Source of the DNA: Diacronema lutheri
Taxonomy: Eukaryota > Haptophyta > Pavlovophyceae > Pavlovales > Pavlovaceae
NCBI GenBank assembly: GCA_019448385.1
Contig: JAGTXO010000014.1
Coordinates: 372,001-436,000, forward strand
Reading direction: 5' to 3'
DNA: 64,000 bases
The notes beneath the pieces were generated by a model. It made no database searches. It was not told the DNA's origin and was given only the letters and a program-made list of their open reading frames with translations. Of this stretch, positions 44,784-55,226 are shown one piece after another. Numbering within the stretch: position 1 is the stretch's first letter; each line of letters opens with the position of its first letter. The position numbers and the translations under genes were made by a program.

Positions 44784-47700
44784 TCAGTACGCTCTGCCCG
44801 CGCTGACGCCAGCGCCGGCTCTGTCAAAGCCGGCCACGGACGCGAGCCCACCGATGGCGCCGCCCAGAGCCAAATCATTCCCGTTGGAGCGTAGGAGGTG
44901 GCGAAGCGCGCGCGTCTCCGCCTCGCTCAGTCGAGGTCGGCCGGGCTCAGCCGGCGATCGCGCGTACTCGTGCGCGAGCGCCTTGCCGGACGGGCTGCGT
45001 GCCGTCGAGTGCGCGCGGCCAGCGGAGCTCGCGCGCGCTCCCGCCGAGCCGCGCGACGACCGCCGCGCGTCCAGCGTGAGGGTGGGGGGCGCATGCCCAC
45101 CGAGCAAGGTGAGAATCTCGGCCGCCGGGCTGAGCGGCGCGCTCGCGCCCGCGCCGCCGAGCGACGCGGCGCGCGCGGCCGCGCGCGCGGGCGTCGACCA
45201 GGCCAGAGCGGGCGGGGGCGGAGGCGTTGCCGGCCCGCCCGCAAATGACGAAACTTCGCGGAGAAGCGGCTGCGTTCGCATGGCACGCGCGTCGGCCGCG
45301 GCCGCGGCGGAGCGCGCCGCCGCGCAGCGGGACGGCGCGGCCGCTTCGAGCTCGTTCGCCGCGTGCGGCAGCCTCTCGCCCTCCAGGCCACGTAACGGCT
45401 GATGCGGCGGCCAGCTCGCGCGCGCGTCCACCCGCTGCGCGGCGTCGGGATGCGCGCGCATCGCCGGCGGCTGCTCGCCGCGCGCGTCGTGCGCGGACGT
45501 GCGCGCGCGCGGCGTGCGCACGCGCCAGCCGCGTGCATCCCACGCAGCGGCGGCCGGCGCGGAGCCGCGGCCGGCGCCAACCGACGAGCGGGCGGGCGGC
45601 GTGCGCGGCGCGTCGGCGGCGTGGTCCGGTCCGTGCCGCTCGGGGGCCTGCCGCGGCCGCTGCTGCTGGCGCTGGCGTTCGTGGCGCAGCTGAGCGTCGT
45701 GCTCCGCAGCAGCAGCGAGGATTCGCGCGAGCGCGCCCGCGCCCGCGCCGCCGTCTCCACCTCCGCCGCGCGCGCCGTCGTCGCCGCCATCGCCGCCTGC
45801 ATCACCCCCTTTGCCGCCGTCCGCGTGCGCCGCTCGAATCACGCGCGCGCCCTCCTCCCACGGCAGCTGAGCTGCGTCGTCGCCCTCGCCCATAAGCTCG
45901 TTCTCGCCGTCAGCCAGCCAGCTGCGCGCCGCGCGCGCGTCGTACGGCTCCGAAGCGTCGTACAGCAACGCGTGCGCGCGCGGGCGCATGGCCGTCGTGC
46001 GGGCCTCAGATCGAGTAACGTCTGCGCTGGCGGTGAGCAACTGGTGGGCGCGCTGGGCGGACACGCCACCGGCGCGAGCGCTGCGCGGCGGCGGCGGCGG
46101 CGACGGTGGCGGGCCGCGCCGCGCGCCGCGCTCGGGCGTGCGCGGCGCAGACGGCGGCTCGGTCGGCTCCGTCGGGTGGTGCGAGCGCGCGTCGTCCACG
46201 CCGTCGGCGTCGTCCATCACGGCCGGCGTGGCGCGCGCGCCGGCGTACGGCGACGCCGCGTGCGCGGCGCGCGTGCGCGGGTGTGGCTGCCGCTGCTGCA
46301 GCTGCTCGACCAACCCGTGCACGAGCTGCGCGGGCGCGGGCGTGGGCGCTGACTCGGCCACGGGTGCGGGCGCCGACGCTGGCGCGAGCGCGGGCGCGAG
46401 CGCTGGCGTGAGCGCTGGCGCCAAAGAGAGCCCAACGCGCGCTCGGATCGCCTCGGCGAGGCTGGCGAGCTCTTTGGCGGTCGGCTCGCGCGCGCTGCCG
46501 TGGCGCATTCGTCGAAGCAACGCGCCCGCCTCGAACGCGGCCGCGTCGCACGCGCGCTCGAGCTCGGCGCGATAAGCTGCCGCGCCGGCGGCGCGTTGCG
46601 CGTCGGCCGCGCGCGCGACGGCTGTGGCGATCGCGCCACGCCGCGCCTCGTCGGCCTGGGCGACTGCGCGCGCCGCGTCCTCTGCCCAGCGCTTCTCGAT
46701 GGCGTCCAGCTGCGCGCGCGCGATGCGCACTTCCTGCCGGCAACCGTCCGCCTCGCGTCGAGCGCGCGCCGCCTCGTCGCGCGCGGCCGCCAGCTGCCCA
46801 ACCGTCGCCGCCATCGCCGTCGCGCTCGCGCCGCCAGCCTCGCCGCGCGCGCCCCCATCGTGCGCGCCTCCATCGTGCGAGGCTCGCGCCCCGCGCTCGC
46901 GTCCACGCGCCTGCGCAAGCGCCGCCTCTGCGTGGGCGGCACGCCGCGCCGCAACACCCGCCTCGCGTCGCGCGTCGGCGAGCGCACCCGCCGCGACGGT
47001 CGCAGCCTGCTCGTGCGACGCGATCGCGCGCGCGACGGCGCTCGCGACCGCTGCCGCCACGCGCGCGTCGGCGTCGGCGTCGACCTTCGCCTTCGCGTCG
47101 GCCGCGCCGCGCGCGCGCGCGTCATGGTCGTGCTCCGCACCCACGCGCAGCTCGTCGAGCGCGCGCAAGAAGCGAACCTCCTCGTCGTCCTCGTCCTCGC
47201 CCATGCGCGCGCATCCGTTGGACGGCGCCGCGCCGCGTGCGCCGCGCGGCACGGTAGGCGCGAGGCGCGCGCGCGCGTCTGCGGCCGACTCTGGCATGGA
47301 CGAAACGGAAGACCCGTCCGCCATCGTGCCGCAAGCCATGTCCGACCGCCGTCCTGCGGGAGGCGCAGCCTCGGCGGCGAGCAGCTCGACGACGAGCAGC
47401 TGCCGCTCGGTGGCCGCTCGGAGGGTCGCGCGCTCGGCATTCGCCGCAGCCGCACCATTCGCGTCGGCGCGCGCGCGCGCGTCCGCAAATTGCAAGGCGA
47501 GCGCTGAGCGCTCAGCCTCGCCGTCGCGCGCGCGCCGCGCCGCCTCGGCGCGCCACCGCTCCGCGTCGGCGCGCGCCTCCGCCTCCGCCTGCGCGCCGTG
47601 CGCGCGCGCGTGCGCGAGCGCCGCGCGCGTCGCGTCCGCCGCGCGCGTGGCGAGCGCTGCCTGCTGCGCGCGCAGCCGCTCGTCGGCGGCCCGCTGCCAT

Positions 47701-50017
47701 TCGGCGCGCGCGGCCGCGACCGCCTCGGCGACTGACAGCGCGCGCGGCGCGGCGTCGGCGTTGGTGGCGTCGGCAGAGCCGTCGGCGTCGTCCGTCCGCG
47801 GCGCGTCGCGCGCCGTCGGCGCGGGCGCGCGCAGCTCGGCGCGCAGCCCGCCGAGCGCGCGCGCCGCCGCGGCGTCGGCCTCGTCGGCGAGGCGCGCGGC
47901 GACGCCGGCGCCGCGCGTCGCCTCCGCCGTCAACGCATCGAGCCGCTCGCGCAGCGCCGCCGCCTCCGCCGCCTCGGCTAGCGCACGCTCGTGTCGCACC
48001 GCTGCGCACTCGCGCTCGGCGCCGAGTGCGAGCCGCGACGCCGTGCTCTCTTCGTCCGCAACGCGCAGCTCAGCAGAGATGAGTTTAACGTGCACGTCCA
48101 AGCGCGCGCGCGCGCTCGCGCCGCGCGCGCGCTCCGCATCCGCCTCGCCAAGCGCGGCACGCACGCGCCCGAGCTCGCTTTCAAGCACGTGTCGCCCGCG
48201 CTGCTCGGCGGCGAGCGCGCGCGCGCCCGGCGCCGCGGCCTCGGCGCGCGCGGCCTCGAGCGCGCGCGCGTTCGCTTCAGCCGCCGCCTCGAGCGAGCGC
48301 ACGCGCGCGCGCAGCGAGTCGACGTCGGCGGCGGCCTGCGCGCGCGCGCGCCAGAGCTCTCGCGCCGATTCCGGGAGCAGTCCGAGCTCGGACAGCTCGG
48401 ACACGTCCGACGTCTGCGTCCCGAAGGTCTCGCGCCGCGCGTCGGACGAGTCCGACGCGCGTACGGGCCCGGGCGCGCGCGGCGGCCACGCGGCGCCGAC
48501 GGCTGAGGCCGAGGTGGCGCTTTCGTTTGCCGCGCTCCACGTGGAGCACGTCGTGAAGTTGCCGCTCGACGTTCGCCCGTCCACGCCGCCGCCATGCTGT
48601 GCGCGCGCGCGAACGGTTTCTCTCCTGGCCGTGTCGAGCGCGGGCGCGGTGGTGGCGCGCGGCGGCGTGGCGGCGAGCGAGGGCGAGCGGTCGAGCGGCG
48701 ACGCGCTGACGGATGGGCTCTCGTCCTCGCAATCACCATCCGCCGGCGTGCGATGCGTGCCTTGCGCGCCGCCGCCGCCGGCGGAAACGACGGAGCCGCT
48801 CGTCACAATCGCCGCGTCGACCGCCGCGCCGGGGCCGTCCGCGACGGATACCGCGTCCACTTCGGTCTCGATGAGGTGGCGCGAATGACCATGCCACTGG
48901 CCGCGCCCGCAGCCGGCGCGCGGCTCGGCGCTTTTGCCTTTCCATTCGGCGCAGCTGCTCGACGTCGCGCCCACGCCTGGCTCAAGCGCCGCCCCGACGC
49001 GCAGCGCGCGACGTTCGGGCGCTTCGGCGCCGCCAGCGCCGCCGTCCGCCGCCGCCGCTCCGGCTGGAGGGTTCGCGTGCAGCGCGCCACCGCCGGCGGC
49101 AGCGACAGCCACGTCGCGCGCGTCGCGCGCGCCGAGCTCCGACTGCGCCGCCGCCAGCGCCGCCTCCGCGTCGCGCGCGCGCGCCTCCGCGTCGCGCGCG
49201 CGCGCGCCGTCAGCGGCGGCGGTCCGGCGCAGATCGCTCAGCTCGGCGCGGAGCGCAGCAGAACGTACGACGGCCTCGTGGCGCACCTCGAGGAGCGCCG
49301 CGTCGCGCTCCACCTCCCACTCGGCGCGCAACGCGAGCGCCCGTTCCCCCGCCTCGCCCGCCAGCCGCTCCTTCGCCGAGGCGAGGGCGGCGCATGCGTC
49401 GTGCGCGCTCGCCTCGGCGGCGCGCGCCGCGGCCGCCTCCGCCACTGCCGAGATGCCACGCTCGCCAACCGCCGCGAGCGCGCCGCCCAGCCGATCGAGC
49501 TCGGCGCGCGCGGCGCGCAGCGCCGCAGCCATTGCGCCGCGCTCCGCCTCCGCCGCCTCCGCCGCGGCCTGCACCTCCGCGCGCAGCCGCGCGCGCTCGA
49601 GCGACGCCGCGCTCGCGCCGCCGTCGGCCGCACCGCCATAAATCGCGTCGCCGGCGGCCGATGCGGGCGCGCGCGCGCGCAGCGAGGCCGCCTCCGCCTC
49701 GGCGGACTCCGCGCGGGCGAGCGCGGCGCGTAGCCGCGCGTCGGGCTCGTGCTCGCCGTCAGCGCCGGCCGCGCCACCGTCCACGCGCGCCTCTGCACCG
49801 CCAGCGCCTCCGCCGAGCGCGTCGCCCGGCCGCGGCGAGAACCGCGCTGCCGCGCGCGCGTCGCGCAATTGGGCCTGCGCGCCTGCGAGGCGTTCGCGCA
49901 GGCCTGCGAGTTGAGCGGCGTGCGCCTCGCGCATCGCCTCAAGCTGCGCCTCGTACTCGGTCGCGCGCGCGTCGGCGCGTGTGAGCACGGCGCGTGCGCC
50001 CGCGCCCGGCATGCCTT

Positions 50018-50058
<41 letters not shown>

Positions 50059-51134
50059 TCGCCCGCCGTCGCGCTCGCGCCCGCGACGCGCGCGGCGGTG
50101 AGCGTGCGTAACTCAAGCAGCTCGTTGCGCAGCTCGTCCGCCGTCGCGCGCTGAAGCGCAAGCGCGCGCTGCAGCGCGTCGCTGTCCGCCTCGGCCGCGC
50201 CCGCGCGCGCGGTCAGCGCCGCGACGTCGTCGCGCAGCGCGCGCTCGCGCTCCGCCGCGTCGGCGGCCGCCGCGTCGCGCGCACGCGCGGTGGCGAGCAG
50301 CTCGTCGCGCTCGCCGGCGAGGTCGATCGACTCCGCGTCGAGCGCCGCGATTCGCTCCGCCGCGCCCTCATCGCGCGCCGCGCCGTCCACGCGCGCGCGC
50401 TCGAGCTCGCGAGCGCCGGCGACGATGCGCGCGTGAGAGTGCGCGAGCTCAACGTGAAGCCGCTCAATCTCAAGGCGCACGGCCTCGTCGGCGGCGAGGC
50501 GGCCGTGTGAGTCGGCGCGCGCGGCGAGCAACTGCGCGTCGCGCGCGCGCAGCTCCGCGCGCAGCGACGCCAGCCGCTCGTCAGCGACGCGTGACAGCTC
50601 GCCGCGCAGCGCGCGCAGGTCGACGGCAGCACCTGCAAGCCGCGCTCGTGCCGCGCGCGCGCGCGCGTCGGCGTCGGCGGCGGCATCGGCGGCGGCGTCG
50701 GTGGACTCGGCCGCGTCGCGCGCGCGCGCCATCTCCTCGAGCTGGTCCAACTCCCACTGCAGCTCGTCGCGTCGCGCGGCGGCGCTCGCGCCGGCGGCCG
50801 CCTGCGCGCCGAGCTCGGCGTGCGCGTGCGAGAGCGAGATGCGCGTCGCGTCGAGCTGCAGGCGGAGGGCGCTGAGCTGGCGGCGCAAGCGAATCAGGTC
50901 GCCCGCGGGCAGCAGCCCTATCCTCTCGTCCGCCGCGCCGGGCGCGGCGCTCGCTCCCGCCGGCGGGCGCTGCGCTTCGTCGTCGTCGTCGTCGCGTGCG
51001 CGCACGGCCGAGACGGCGACCGAGAGCCGCACGTTCGGCGGTGAGCCGCGCCCGTCCAAGCGGGGCGGCGAGGGCGGCGGCACCGTCGCGCGCTGGCTGC
51101 GCACTTCGACGGGCGGCGCGCCGCGCTCGGGCAT
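44784..51134 (-). CDS. 2,116-residue coiled-coil protein, function unknown
   Basis: One uninterrupted 6.3-kb frame, dominated by Ala, Arg and Glu in long helical stretches. Coiled-coil-like segments start near residue 75 (LIRLRRQLSALRLQLDATRI) and run to about 520, then roughly 550-800, 930-1260 and 1330-1560. They are separated by Gly runs and Ser/Thr/Asp-rich links. The C-terminal 500 residues are disordered, with Pro and Gly tracts. The N-terminus is Pro-rich and acidic (VRARDDDDDEAQRPP). Such proteins are often scaffolds at basal bodies, Golgi or cytoskeleton, but no family motif was recognised. GC-driven Ala/Arg codons may exaggerate the coil pattern; short in-frame introns cannot be excluded. 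Converges on cynS, with 75 bp between stops. Confidence 0.7.
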
Positions 51135-52071
51135 GGCCGCCCCGTCCGGCGCCCCTGCTCCCTGCCCAGCTCGGCTCGGCTCGACCTCGTATGGTGGCGG
51201 GCGCCAAAAAAACAGGTTTGGGAGGGAAAACCTGTTTTTTGGGGGGTAGGGTGCGCATCACAATTCACAGCTGTGCGCCGCTCGCGTCCTCTCATGGGCC
51301 GCTCGATGACTCGCGCCGCAAGCGTGGGGGGACTAGAGAGCCCGCGTCAATCAAAGATCCATCAGGACGCAGCGTGCGGTAGAGCCGGCGTGCTTCGCCG
51401 ATCCCTCGCGCCGTCGGGCATTGCCGCGCCCGCCGCGCGGCCGCGACATGTGCTCCACGCGTCGCGCTTGACGACGCGCGGCGGCTGCTTGTGTGGGCTC
51501 CGCCTGCTTGCCATGCACGACTGGGAGAGGGAGAGAAGAAGAAGAGGCGCGCAGGACCTGCCAGGCGCGGCGGATCGATATCTGTCGCAGGCGCGCGGCG
51601 GGCGCAGCGAGGTGCGCGCCGCCAATTCTGGCGCCGGCCTTAGGCTGACGAGCTCGAGAAGTCTGCGCGTATATCGCTGCGTGCACTCGTTCGCTCGCTC
51701 CGTTCGTCACGCCTCGTGCCCTTAAGCGTCGTTCGTACGTAGCCCGCGAGCTGCGCGCGGCGGCCCCGGCAGCGGCTCGAGCTCGGCTGTACGGTCATGT
51801 GACGGCAATTTGACGCGCCTCGCGTACTGCACCTCGCCGTGCGCCGAAGCGCGGCCTCATTGAAGCGCCCGTGTCGATGTCGCGCACATCACAGCCGAGG
51901 GCCAGCCATGGCGGTCGGTCTGCGCGGAAAATCCGAAATAGTTTTGTGCGGCCGTTGTGCGCGGCGGCAGTGGGGGCTGCTCCCGCGTGGCACCGCGGCT
52001 TGGGCTCGGGCGAGGAGCAGGCGAGGGCAGCACCGCGCGGACGGCGCGCGTGCCGCTCAGCTCTTGGCAGC
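51135..52071. other. 937-bp intergenic region between divergent genes
   Basis: The longest spacing between divergent starts in the window. It holds the AT-rich hairpin at 51204-51242 and, near 51684-51745, a block (ttcgctcgctccgttcgtca... then ttaagcgtcgttcgtacgta) resembling the core before the AC-bearing repeat at 32111. No gene recognised; open frames here look random. Confidence 0.55.
51204..51242. repeat. long AT-rich inverted repeat
   Basis: Left arm ccaaaaaaacaggttt, an 7-base loop, right arm aaaacctgttttttgg; the arms pair almost perfectly (7 versus 6 A:T in one run). It lies 70 bp upstream of the coiled-coil gene start and could form a hairpin or bind a dimeric factor. ggcgccaaaaa at its left edge resembles an E2F site. 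Confidence 0.85.
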
Positions 52072-53775
52072 ATGGCCGAGCTGGCCAAGGGCATCTGCTT
52101 TGACTGCTCGAAGAGCGAGGCGTACACGCCGCAGGCGGGGCTCAAGCAGTGGCGGCGCAAGCTGCAGGGCCTCGTTAAGATCTTCATCAACAAGGACGCG
52201 ATCACGCTTGACCGGCTGAGGGAGGCGGCGTGCTACGTCTTTGTCGCGCCGCAGGAACGCTTCGCGCCCGAGGAGTTTGAGGCCATGCGCGCGTACGTCG
52301 CGGAGGGCGGCGCGCTCATGTTTTTGCTCGCCGAGGGCGGCGAGACGCGCCTCGGCACCAACCTCAACGGCTTCCTCGAGGAGTACGGGATCGAGGTGAA
52401 CGCCGACTCGGTCGTGCGCACCGTCTATCACAAGTACCTTCACCCCAAGGAGGTGTACATCTCGCACGGCATCCTGAACCGCGGGATTAACGTCGGCGCG
52501 GGCAAGCGGCTCGGTAAGGACGCGGCGGTTGGCGCGCTCTCCGCGTCCGTCTCGGAGCCGGGGCCCAACGCCAATCTGGCGTTCGCCTACCCGTACGGCG
52601 CGAGCCTCACAGTGCAGAAGCCCGCCTTCGCCGTCCTCACCAGCGGGCACATCTCGTACCCGCTCAACAGGCCGATCTGTGCGTTGCACGAGTCGCGCGC
52701 GGGCGGCCGACTGTGCGTTCTCGGCTCGTCGCACATCTTCGAGGACGCGTGGTTCGACAAGGACGAGAACGGGAAGCTCGCGGAGGTCCTCGTCAAGTGG
52801 CTCCTCCGCGCCGACGGCGTCGAGATGGACCCGCTCGACTCTGACGAGATCGAGGTTGCCGAGCACAAGCATGTGCCCGACACCGAGTCGCTCGCGCAGC
52901 GCGTGCGCTGCTGCCTCGAGGACTCGGAGGAGGTGACCAAGGACTTCACGACACTGTTCGACGAATCGCTCTTCAAATTCGACACCTCGCTCATCCCCGA
53001 GGCCGTGCAGCTCTACAAGGCGCGCGGCGCGGCGCGCGGCGCGGCACGGCGCGGCATGGCGGTGAAACGCCCGCCGCAGCCGTCGCCGGGGCCCGAGCCT
53101 CACTGCATGCTCGCGCGCTCGCCGACGGCCGCGCGCTCCGCTGGCCGCGCCCGCGCCCCTTCGCCCGCCTCTGCCGCGCAGCAATTCGAGGTGAAGCACG
53201 AACCACTCTCCCTGATCCCGCCCGAATTTGAAACTCCGCTCCCGCCGCTACAGCCGGCGGTATGCGCGCGCGAGAACGCGCGCCGCGCCGCGCCACGCCG
53301 CGCTGCGCTCGCAACGGAGCGCGCGGAGGCCACCACGCCCGTGGGCGAAGCCCTGGCCCGCCCTGCGCCGCGCTACGCCGCACTGCCGCTGGACACCAGC
53401 GATGCCGTGCGCTCAAACGAATTCCGAGCCGTTCTCGCGCGCGCGTCTGCCTCGCGCTTGCGCGCGCAGGTCTTTCCGCCGTCCATCAGGGAACCCCCAC
53501 CGCCCGCACTCGACCTCTTCGACCTCGACGACCACTTCGCCTCGGAGCGCGTGCGGCTTGCACACCTGACGAACAAATGCTCGGAGGATGATCTTGATTA
53601 CTACATCCGCGAGGCGGGCGCCGTTCTTGGCGTCACAGGCTCGCTCCCGCCCGACCGGCGCGACGCGCGGTACGTGCTGCAGCACGTTTTCTTGCAGATC
53701 GTCGAGTGGAAGAAGCTCAACCAGGAGCCCGAGGCGATGGAGCGCTTCCGCAAGCTGAACGGCGTCTCTAAATGA
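52072..53775 (+). CDS. IFT52: intraflagellar transport protein IFT52
   Basis: IFT-B core subunit, required to build cilia. Proposed exons 52072-53019, 53182-53259 and 53470-53775 give 443 residues, close to human IFT52 (437). The GIFT domain (residues ~5-260) includes GICFDCSKSEAYTPQAGLKQ, FVAPQERFAPEEFEAMRAYV, EEYGIEVNADSVVRTVYHKY and LGSSHIFEDAWFDKDENGK. Later VKHEPLSLIPPEFETPLPPL, IREPPPPALDLFDLDDHF and TNKCSEDDLDYYI match the C-terminal part. Intron 2 is GT-AG (gtatgc). Intron 1 has a GC donor after LYK and an AG acceptor before QFEVKHEPL. Both are multiples of three without stops, so the unspliced frame is open and would add about 124 residues absent from the family. Confidence 0.9.
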   Translation: MAELAKGICFDCSKSEAYTPQAGLKQWRRKLQGLVKIFINKDAITLDRLREAACYVFVAPQERFAPEEFEAMRAYVAEGGALMFLLAEGGETRLGTNLNGFLEEYGIEVNADSVVRTVYHKYLHPKEVYISHGILNRGINVGAGKRLGKDAAVGALSASVSEPGPNANLAFAYPYGASLTVQKPAFAVLTSGHISYPLNRPICALHESRAGGRLCVLGSSHIFEDAWFDKDENGKLAEVLVKWLLRADGVEMDPLDSDEIEVAEHKHVPDTESLAQRVRCCLEDSEEVTKDFTTLFDESLFKFDTSLIPEAVQLYKARGAARGAARRGMAVKRPPQPSPGPEPHCMLARSPTAARSAGRARAPSPASAAQQFEVKHEPLSLIPPEFETPLPPLQPAVCARENARRAAPRRAALATERAEATTPVGEALARPAPRYAALPLDTSDAVRSNEFRAVLARASASRLRAQVFPPSIREPPPPALDLFDLDDHFASERVRLAHLTNKCSEDDLDYYIREAGAVLGVTGSLPPDRRDARYVLQHVFLQIVEWKKLNQEPEAMERFRKLNGVSK

Positions 53776-53852
53776 GCAGCGCGCGCGGAAAGTGCGAGCA
53801 GTCCTCAGCGGGAGTGACCAATCTGGGCCACTCACAGTCGTCTGCTGGTGCC

Positions 53853-55079
53853 TCAACTGTGTGAGCAGCTCGCCACAAGCATGGGCTTGGAGCCGAGAAG
53901 GTTGAGTGCCATGCGGGCGTTCCGCTGCACGCCCACGCTCGCGCCGTGGTTGCGCATGGCGGCAAGCACGGCGTCGGGCGCCCGCATACGAACGGCCACC
54001 TCCCTGCGCGACGCCGCCTGGGCATCGCCACCCCAGCAGAGGACGAAGAGCGCCCTGCACGCCTCCTGCTGAACGCCCGGATGCGCCAGGTGCACGCCCA
54101 TCGCCACGATCACGGCGGCGAGCGCCCCTGCGTGGAAGGCGAGGTGCCTGATCCAGAGCCCGGTGGAGTTGGTGCAGCAGCACAGGTTGCACAGCGCCCA
54201 GCACCCAGACTCCTGCACGCCAGCGTTCGCAGCATGTGCGAGCATGGCGTCAGTGACGGCGCGGAGCGCGCCTTCGCGCACCGCATACTCCTGGCGCGCA
54301 AAGGCGGCCTCGTCGCTGCCGTAGCAGAGCGTGTGCAGCGCCCAGCACGCGAGCTCGACCACGCCCTCGAGCTCCACGTGGAGCGACACTGCGGAGATGA
54401 TGGTGGTGAGGGCGCCCGCTTTGACCGCCAAGTGCTCGCGCACGAGACCGCCCGCGTCACCCCCAGCGCAAATGTTGCACAGCGCCCTGCAGGCCTCCTC
54501 TTGCACGCCACAGTGCTCGTGGTGCGCGGCCATCGCGGCGGCAATCGCTTCGAGCGCGCCCGCGTCAGCCGCGGCCTGCTTGCGCGAGAGGCCGGCCACG
54601 TCAATACCGTAGCAAGCATTGCACAGCGTCCGGCACGCCATCTCCTGGATCCCCGCGTGCGCGCTGTGCGCACGCATGGCGGCAAGCACCGCGTCAAGCG
54701 CGCCCGCATCGACCGCGAGCTGCATGCGCGCGATGCCATCCGCGTCGACGCTAGAGCACAGCAGGTGCAACGCCGAGCACGCCGCGTGCTGCACGTCCGC
54801 GTGCGCAAGGTGCGCGGCCATGGCGGCAATGACGGTGCCGAACGCGCCGCACGCGGCGGCCGCGCCGTGCCCGCCCTTTGCAGCGCTCTCTGCCACCGCC
54901 GCCACTGCAGCGAATGCACGCTCCGCTTGTGCATCGGCGGCGGCCGCCCCCGCCGGCGCTGCGCAAGCGCCCGTAGGCAAAGCCTCTGCCTCTCCTTCGC
55001 CGGCCTCCGCAGGCGTGGAGGCTCTGCGCACCGCCGCGACGAGATCTGGCCAGTCCATCCCGCTCGTCTTCGGCGCCAT
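53853..55079 (-). CDS. armadillo-type repeat protein
   Basis: 408 residues from ATG 55079 (MAPKTSGMDW); an in-frame ATG at 55199 would add 40 residues of less likely sequence. After an Ala-rich N-terminus come about six ~52-residue helical repeats of the form AGALDAVLAAMRAHSAHAGI QEMACRTLCNACYG, the armadillo pattern of LRRK2-like and algal ARM proteins. Last unit: APDAVLAAMRNHGASVGV. The repeats form a protein-binding solenoid; no partner domain is present. The gene converges on IFT52 (77 bp between stops) and lies 147 bp from the PRPF6 stop on the same strand. Confidence 0.75.
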   Translation of the reverse strand: MAPKTSGMDWPDLVAAVRRASTPAEAGEGEAEALPTGACAAPAGAAAADAQAERAFAAVAAVAESAAKGGHGAAAACGAFGTVIAAMAAHLAHADVQHAACSALHLLCSSVDADGIARMQLAVDAGALDAVLAAMRAHSAHAGIQEMACRTLCNACYGIDVAGLSRKQAAADAGALEAIAAAMAAHHEHCGVQEEACRALCNICAGGDAGGLVREHLAVKAGALTTIISAVSLHVELEGVVELACWALHTLCYGSDEAAFARQEYAVREGALRAVTDAMLAHAANAGVQESGCWALCNLCCCTNSTGLWIRHLAFHAGALAAVIVAMGVHLAHPGVQQEACRALFVLCWGGDAQAASRREVAVRMRAPDAVLAAMRNHGASVGVQRNARMALNLLGSKPMLVASCSHS

Positions 55080-55226
55080 GAAGGCGTTGTCCGCGACGAA
55101 TGCCGGATGGAGGGAACGGGGCTGTCGATGGGTATGGGTATGAGTAATGGGTACGGAAGAATTGATGTCACAAGTGATTGCGCCAAAATCATGGATCATC
55201 GTGCGGTCTTCAACCCCAAAGGGGTC

